From: Cohnella rhizoplanae
Lineage (GTDB): Bacteria; Bacillota; Bacilli; Paenibacillales; Paenibacillaceae
DNA length: 64,000 bases
Reading direction: 5' to 3'
NCBI RefSeq assembly: GCF_948329515.1
Contig: NZ_CAOJCN010000006.1
Location: 124,001-188,000, forward strand
Below the pieces are notes generated by a model. It saw only the letters and a list, made by a program, of their open reading frames with translations, had not been told where the DNA came from and ran no database searches. Shown here piece by piece: positions 60,452 to 64,000 of this stretch. Position 1 is the stretch's first letter, and each line of letters begins with the position of its first letter. Position numbers and translations under genes: made by a program.

Positions 60452-60476
60452 GAGGGGGACGCCTGGCGCCTCCCTC
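60452..60476 (+). terminator. Hairpin between binding protein and permease genes
   Basis: GAGGGGGACGC (60452-60462) pairs with GCGCCTCCCTC (60466-60476), one mismatch and one wobble, 3-base loop. Only a weak T-rich stretch follows, so partial termination or 3'-end protection of the binding-protein mRNA is likely. Same position as the hairpin in the first importer operon. Confidence 0.6.
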
Positions 60477-60517
60477 TGTCTTACGTATCGTTCGGACCGC
60501 TTAAGGAGGCGTCAGCC

Positions 60518-61411
60518 TTGAATGTACTGAAGGTATCCCGCTGGACGATCGCGGCGTTCGTGCTGCCCTGTCTGCTGCTGTACGTCGGCCTCGTATTCGC
60601 GCCGATCGTCGTATCCTTTTACAACGCGACCTTGAATTGGAACGGAATCGGCGTCGCCAAGCACGTCGGATTCGACAACTTCCATCGCATGTTCACGAAC
60701 GACTCGGTATTCTGGCCGTCCGTCAGGCGGACGTTCATGCTGGCCGGCTTCTCCATGCTGGTGCAGCTGCCGATCGCCCTGTTCGTCGCAATCCTCATCA
60801 GCCGCTATGTGCGCAAGCCTAATTTTCTCGTATCGAGTTACTTTATGCCTGTCATCCTCTCCGTCGCCGTCATCGGGCAGCTGTGGAAGACGATCTACAA
60901 CCCGGCTTCGCAGGGCGGCATGATCAATCAGATTCTCATCAAGCTCGGACTCGATTCCTGGACCCACGCCTGGCTGTCGGAGCCGAAGGTGGCGATCTAC
61001 GCCATCATCGTCATCGGACTGTGGCAGTATCTGGGTTACCACATTCTCATTCAGTTCACCGGGATACAGAACATTCCGGCCGATATCTACGAGGCCGCCA
61101 AGATCGACGGGGCCGAGGGCTTCAAGGCCGACCGATATATTACCCTGCCGATGATCGTGCCGATCTTCAAGATCTCAGTCGTGCTCTCATTCATCGGATC
61201 GCTGCAATCGTTCGACCTGATCATGGTCACGACGGCCGGCGGACCGGCGCATGCGACGGACGTCCTGGCCAGCCATATGTACAACATCTCGATCCTGTCC
61301 CAGAAGTACGGCTACGGCAGCGCCATCGCTTGCTTCCTCGTCGTCGTCTGCTTGGCGGCCACGGTCGTCATCAACCTTGCCTTCAACCGCATCGAGAAGC
61401 GCTACAACTGA
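60518..61411 (+). CDS. Sugar ABC transporter permease (UgpA/MalF type)
   Basis: A 297-residue permease with six predicted helices and the EAA loop YEAAKIDGAEGFKADRYITL. TTG start at 60518 with TTAAGGAGG (60501-60509). Partner of the following permease. Confidence 0.93.
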   Translation: MNVLKVSRWTIAAFVLPCLLLYVGLVFAPIVVSFYNATLNWNGIGVAKHVGFDNFHRMFTNDSVFWPSVRRTFMLAGFSMLVQLPIALFVAILISRYVRKPNFLVSSYFMPVILSVAVIGQLWKTIYNPASQGGMINQILIKLGLDSWTHAWLSEPKVAIYAIIVIGLWQYLGYHILIQFTGIQNIPADIYEAAKIDGAEGFKADRYITLPMIVPIFKISVVLSFIGSLQSFDLIMVTTAGGPAHATDVLASHMYNISILSQKYGYGSAIACFLVVVCLAATVVINLAFNRIEKRYN

Positions 61412-61502
61412 TTCATGTCGTCACTCATTAACGTTATGCCGTTAATCATTCATGCCGCGATTCATTCGTGCCCGCAATTATAAGAAAGGGGGCGCACACC
61501 CC

Positions 61503-62384
61503 ATGAGCCAATCCGCCAGCATCGCCGTCCGGGAGCCCGCCGTCCAGACCAAGCGGCGCGCGTTCTCCCTCAAGAAGACGATCGTGTTCGGTTTCTTCGG
61601 CATCCTGCTCGTCACGCAGCTCTATCCGCTGCTGTGGCTGCTTATCTATTCGCTCAAGACCAACGAGGAGATTCTGTCGGGCAGCTTCTTCGCCCTGCCG
61701 GCTTCGGTCCAGTGGAGCAACTATTCGAACGCGCTCGCGGGCGGCCGTTACTGGCACTACCTGCTCAACAGCGTGATCGTGACCTCCGTTACGATGGTCT
61801 TCGTTATCCTGCTCGCCTCGCTCGCGGCGTTCGCGATCACGCGGTTCCGTTGGAAGTACGGCCAGATCGTGATGCTGATCTTCCTGATGGGCCTCATGAT
61901 CCCGCTGCAGAGCACGCTGCTGCCGCTGATGCTGATCTTCAAGAACATCCACGTCCTGAACACGCGCTGGGCGATGATCCTGCCCTACATCGCGTTCCAG
62001 ATTCCGATCGCGGTCTTCATCATGAGCGGGTTCCTGCGCACCATTCCGCACGAGATCGAAGAATCGGCGATCATCGACGGGGCGGGCGTATTCCGCATCT
62101 TCCGCAGCATCATCCTGCCGGTATCGATTCCGCCGATCATGACGGTGTGCATCCTGACCTTCATCAACGTGTGGAACGAGTATATCCTGGCCGCCACGTT
62201 CATCTCCAAGGAGGCGCTCAAGACGCTGCCGTTCGGGGTGTACAGCTTCGTCAGCCAGTACTCGGTCAACTACGGGGCGATCGGCGCGTTCCTCGTGCTC
62301 GGGGCGCTGCCCGTCATCCTCGTGTACTTCCTGCTGGCCGAGAAGATCACGAAGGGCATGGTAGCGGGCGCCGTTAAAGGTTAA
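61503..62384 (+). CDS. Sugar ABC transporter permease (UgpE/MalG type)
   Basis: A 293-residue permease with six predicted helices and the EAA loop EESAIIDGAGVFRIFRSIIL. ATG 61503 follows AAAGGGGG; the frame is open to 61452 without a better start. Completes the second importer; no ATPase gene is linked. Confidence 0.93.
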   Translation: MSQSASIAVREPAVQTKRRAFSLKKTIVFGFFGILLVTQLYPLLWLLIYSLKTNEEILSGSFFALPASVQWSNYSNALAGGRYWHYLLNSVIVTSVTMVFVILLASLAAFAITRFRWKYGQIVMLIFLMGLMIPLQSTLLPLMLIFKNIHVLNTRWAMILPYIAFQIPIAVFIMSGFLRTIPHEIEESAIIDGAGVFRIFRSIILPVSIPPIMTVCILTFINVWNEYILAATFISKEALKTLPFGVYSFVSQYSVNYGAIGAFLVLGALPVILVYFLLAEKITKGMVAGAVKG

Positions 62385-62393
62385 GATGATGGG

Positions 62394-64000
62394 ATGAGAC
62401 GATTCCAATCCATCCACGGCCGCCTGTTCCTGATCTTCCTGTTCAGCATGCTCGGGCTCTTGCTCGTCGTCAGTCTGGTCTATTACCAGCGGGCGACCGA
62501 GCAGATCAGGGACAAGGTCGGCGTGATCGCGGAAAAAAACATATCGCAGACGGTCGGCCTGTTCGAACTGATGCTGAAGGGATACGACAGCGTCACCAAG
62601 TCGCTCAACAGCAACAACGAACTCATGCAGCTGCTGCAGCAGAAGACGCCCGCAGGCTCGCCTGCGGTGACCTCCGTCAACCGGGAACGGCAGATCACCG
62701 ATATCCTGGGCGCGATCTTCTATTCGCGCAGCGACATCGTCGGCATCCACGTCATCGCCAGCCAAGGCAAGGTATACAGCTTCGACCGGTCCGTAGGCAC
62801 CTCGACCCGCGGCTTCGCGCGGACGGAATGGTTCGCCGAGCTGCAGAAGTCCAAGGGAGACATGCGCTGGCTGGGCGTCTATCCGCAGGCGCCGATGAGC
62901 GGCGGGATCGACAGCCCGGTATTCGCGTTCGGCCGCCAGCTGTTCGAGCTCAGCACGATGAAGTCGGTCGGCTACGTGCTGATCGAGACCGAGGAGGATC
63001 CGATCCTCGCCGCGCTGTCCAACGCCAGCATCGGGCCGGGCAGCAGCGTCGTGATCCGCGACGCCGCCGGGCATGTCATCGTCCGCACCAAGCCGGAGGA
63101 TGAATCGGCCGAGACGGAGGCATTGCCCGCCGATTGGCCGGGCAACCTGAAGAAAGGGGAGGTCGCCGTCCGCGACCGCCAGGACGCGCTGCTCACGGCC
63201 GCCCGGATAGGCACGGCCGACTGGACCGTCATCGGCGTGACGCCGAAGCGCGATCTCAAGCTCGAGCTGAAGCAGACGCAGCGATTCCTGCTTACCGTCA
63301 TCATCCTGCTCGTCGTGGCCGCCACGGCGCTTGCGACGCTCGTGTCGCGCTCGTTCTCGTCGCCGTTCAAGCGGCTGATCCAGCAGATGAAGCAGGTCGA
63401 GCTCGGGAACTTCCAGGGGCGGGTGCGCGTCCATTCGTATCAGGAGCTGAACGTGCTCGTCGGCTCCTTTAACCGCATGGTTCATCAGATGGACGACTTG
63501 ATCGAGCGGGAGAAGCTGTCCTCGATCAGCGAGAAAAACGCGCAGCTTCAAGCGCTGCAATCCCAGGTCAACCCGCACTTCCTGTTTAACACGCTCGACA
63601 TGATCTACTGGATGCTCGACGAGCGGGAGAACGACCGGCTCGGCCGGATTATCCTGGCATTGTCCCGGATCTTCCGGTACAGCAGCGACTGGGAAGAGGC
63701 TTCGCGAGCGCCGCTGCGCCTGGAGCTGGAGCAGCTGCGCCATTATCTGACGATCATCGAGACGCGGCTAGGCGGCCGCGTGCATACGGAGATCGAGGTG
63801 GAGGAGCGCTGGCTCGGCGCCCAGGTGCCCAAGATGATCCTGCAGCCGATCGTCGAAAATGCAGTAAAGTACGGCCTCGAGCCGTTGAACAGGCCCGGCA
63901 TGCTCCGGATCTACTCGGAGGAGACGGCGTGCGGGCTCGACGTCGTCGTGCAGGACAACGGCGTCGGCATGGACGAGGAGACGCTCGCGCGTCTGCGCCT
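62394..64000 (+). CDS. YesM-like sensor histidine kinase, cut by the window end
   Basis: The frame opens at ATG 62394 and stays open to the last base, so the C-terminus is missing. It has TM1 (about 8-28), an extracytoplasmic Cache-like domain (about 30-290), TM2 (about 298-318), HAMP, the His_kinase domain with NPHFLFNTLDM (His at about residue 396) and an HATPase with VENAVKYGLE and DNGVGMDEE. It begins 10 bases after the permease stop, so it is cotranscribed with or directly follows the importer and probably senses its sugar. A YesN-type regulator is expected just beyond the window. Confidence 0.93.
   Translation, partial: MRRFQSIHGRLFLIFLFSMLGLLLVVSLVYYQRATEQIRDKVGVIAEKNISQTVGLFELMLKGYDSVTKSLNSNNELMQLLQQKTPAGSPAVTSVNRERQITDILGAIFYSRSDIVGIHVIASQGKVYSFDRSVGTSTRGFARTEWFAELQKSKGDMRWLGVYPQAPMSGGIDSPVFAFGRQLFELSTMKSVGYVLIETEEDPILAALSNASIGPGSSVVIRDAAGHVIVRTKPEDESAETEALPADWPGNLKKGEVAVRDRQDALLTAARIGTADWTVIGVTPKRDLKLELKQTQRFLLTVIILLVVAATALATLVSRSFSSPFKRLIQQMKQVELGNFQGRVRVHSYQELNVLVGSFNRMVHQMDDLIEREKLSSISEKNAQLQALQSQVNPHFLFNTLDMIYWMLDERENDRLGRIILALSRIFRYSSDWEEASRAPLRLELEQLRHYLTIIETRLGGRVHTEIEVEERWLGAQVPKMILQPIVENAVKYGLEPLNRPGMLRIYSEETACGLDVVVQDNGVGMDEETLARLR

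Noticed and set aside
61446..63743. A 765-residue minus-strand frame
   Set aside because: It is the antisense shadow of the permease and YesM-like kinase genes in GC-rich sequence; composition is Arg/Asp/Gln-rich with no domain.
1..64000. Insertion sequences, prophage or genomic island borders
   Set aside because: No transposase, integrase, phage structural gene, tRNA or flanking direct repeat was found in the window.

Overview
This is a GC-rich, densely coding chromosome segment from a spore-forming Firmicute, most likely the Paenibacillus/Cohnella group (Paenibacillaceae). The evidence is: YesM-type sensor kinases next to sugar ABC importers, a SleB-type cortex/cell-wall hydrolase, a YheC/YheD spore-coat ATP-grasp protein, T-box leaders, a YdjO-type cold protein, a ComP/ComA-like pair, and frequent GTG/TTG starts behind strong purine-rich ribosome binding sites. 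No rRNA, tRNA, insertion sequence, prophage or CRISPR array was seen. The species call is inference.

Layout. 1-7.1 kb: the end of a YesM-like kinase, then a sugar importer (binding lipoprotein plus two permeases) with a GH127 beta-L-arabinofuranosidase and a GH43 enzyme, an arabino-oligosaccharide uptake and breakdown operon. 7.2-11.3 kb: cold-shock genes (csp, ydjO), a MATE exporter, a TIM-barrel isomerase and an acyl-CoA thioesterase. 11.3-15.9 kb: a five-gene operon (HAD phosphatase, PRPP synthetase, NadV, Nudix-winged-helix protein, ADP-ribosylglycohydrolase) that on paper turns ADP-ribose and nicotinamide back into NMN. 15.9-18.7 kb: an ArsR-type regulator divergent from a GH2 glycosidase, with matched operator copies. 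18.8-22.5 kb: a beta/gamma-crystallin-like protein with cationic tails, the SleB-type hydrolase, an aldo/keto reductase and the YheC/YheD protein. 22.6-25.9 kb: a compact cluster of a PaaK/CoF-like adenylating enzyme with SbnA and SbnB, the two enzymes that make L-2,3-diaminopropionate. 25.9-27.4 kb: an aldo/keto reductase divergent from an HxlR regulator.

27.6-36.5 kb: a self-contained chemosensory operon (cheX-cheY-mcp-cheW-cheA-mcp-cheR-cheB). 36.5-44.9 kb: a GH20-like hexosaminidase, a ComP/ComA-like two-component pair, an MhqO-type dioxygenase with flavin reductase behind an MhqR-like operator, two tandem-repeat blocks and a DUF4917 (SIR2-like) protein. 44.9-49.7 kb: two consecutive T-box units, serC-serS and proS. 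49.9-58.4 kb: TetR regulator with membrane protein, a glycosyltransferase translationally coupled to a PlsY-like acyltransferase, an MFS exporter, a soluble chemoreceptor, a CrtC-like lipocalin protein, an unrecognised protein and an AraC/GyrI regulator. 58.5-64 kb: another tandem-repeat block, then a second sugar importer operon followed by a YesM-like kinase cut by the window end.

The two importer operons share a design: a cre-like box by the promoter and a hairpin between the binding-protein gene and the permeases. The most unusual items are the diaminopropionate-adenylase cluster, the NAD/ADP-ribose recycling operon with its twin operator boxes, the crystallin-like protein with histone-like tails, the SIR2-like DUF4917 protein, and two unrelated intergenic minisatellites that both have exactly seven units of 51 bp.
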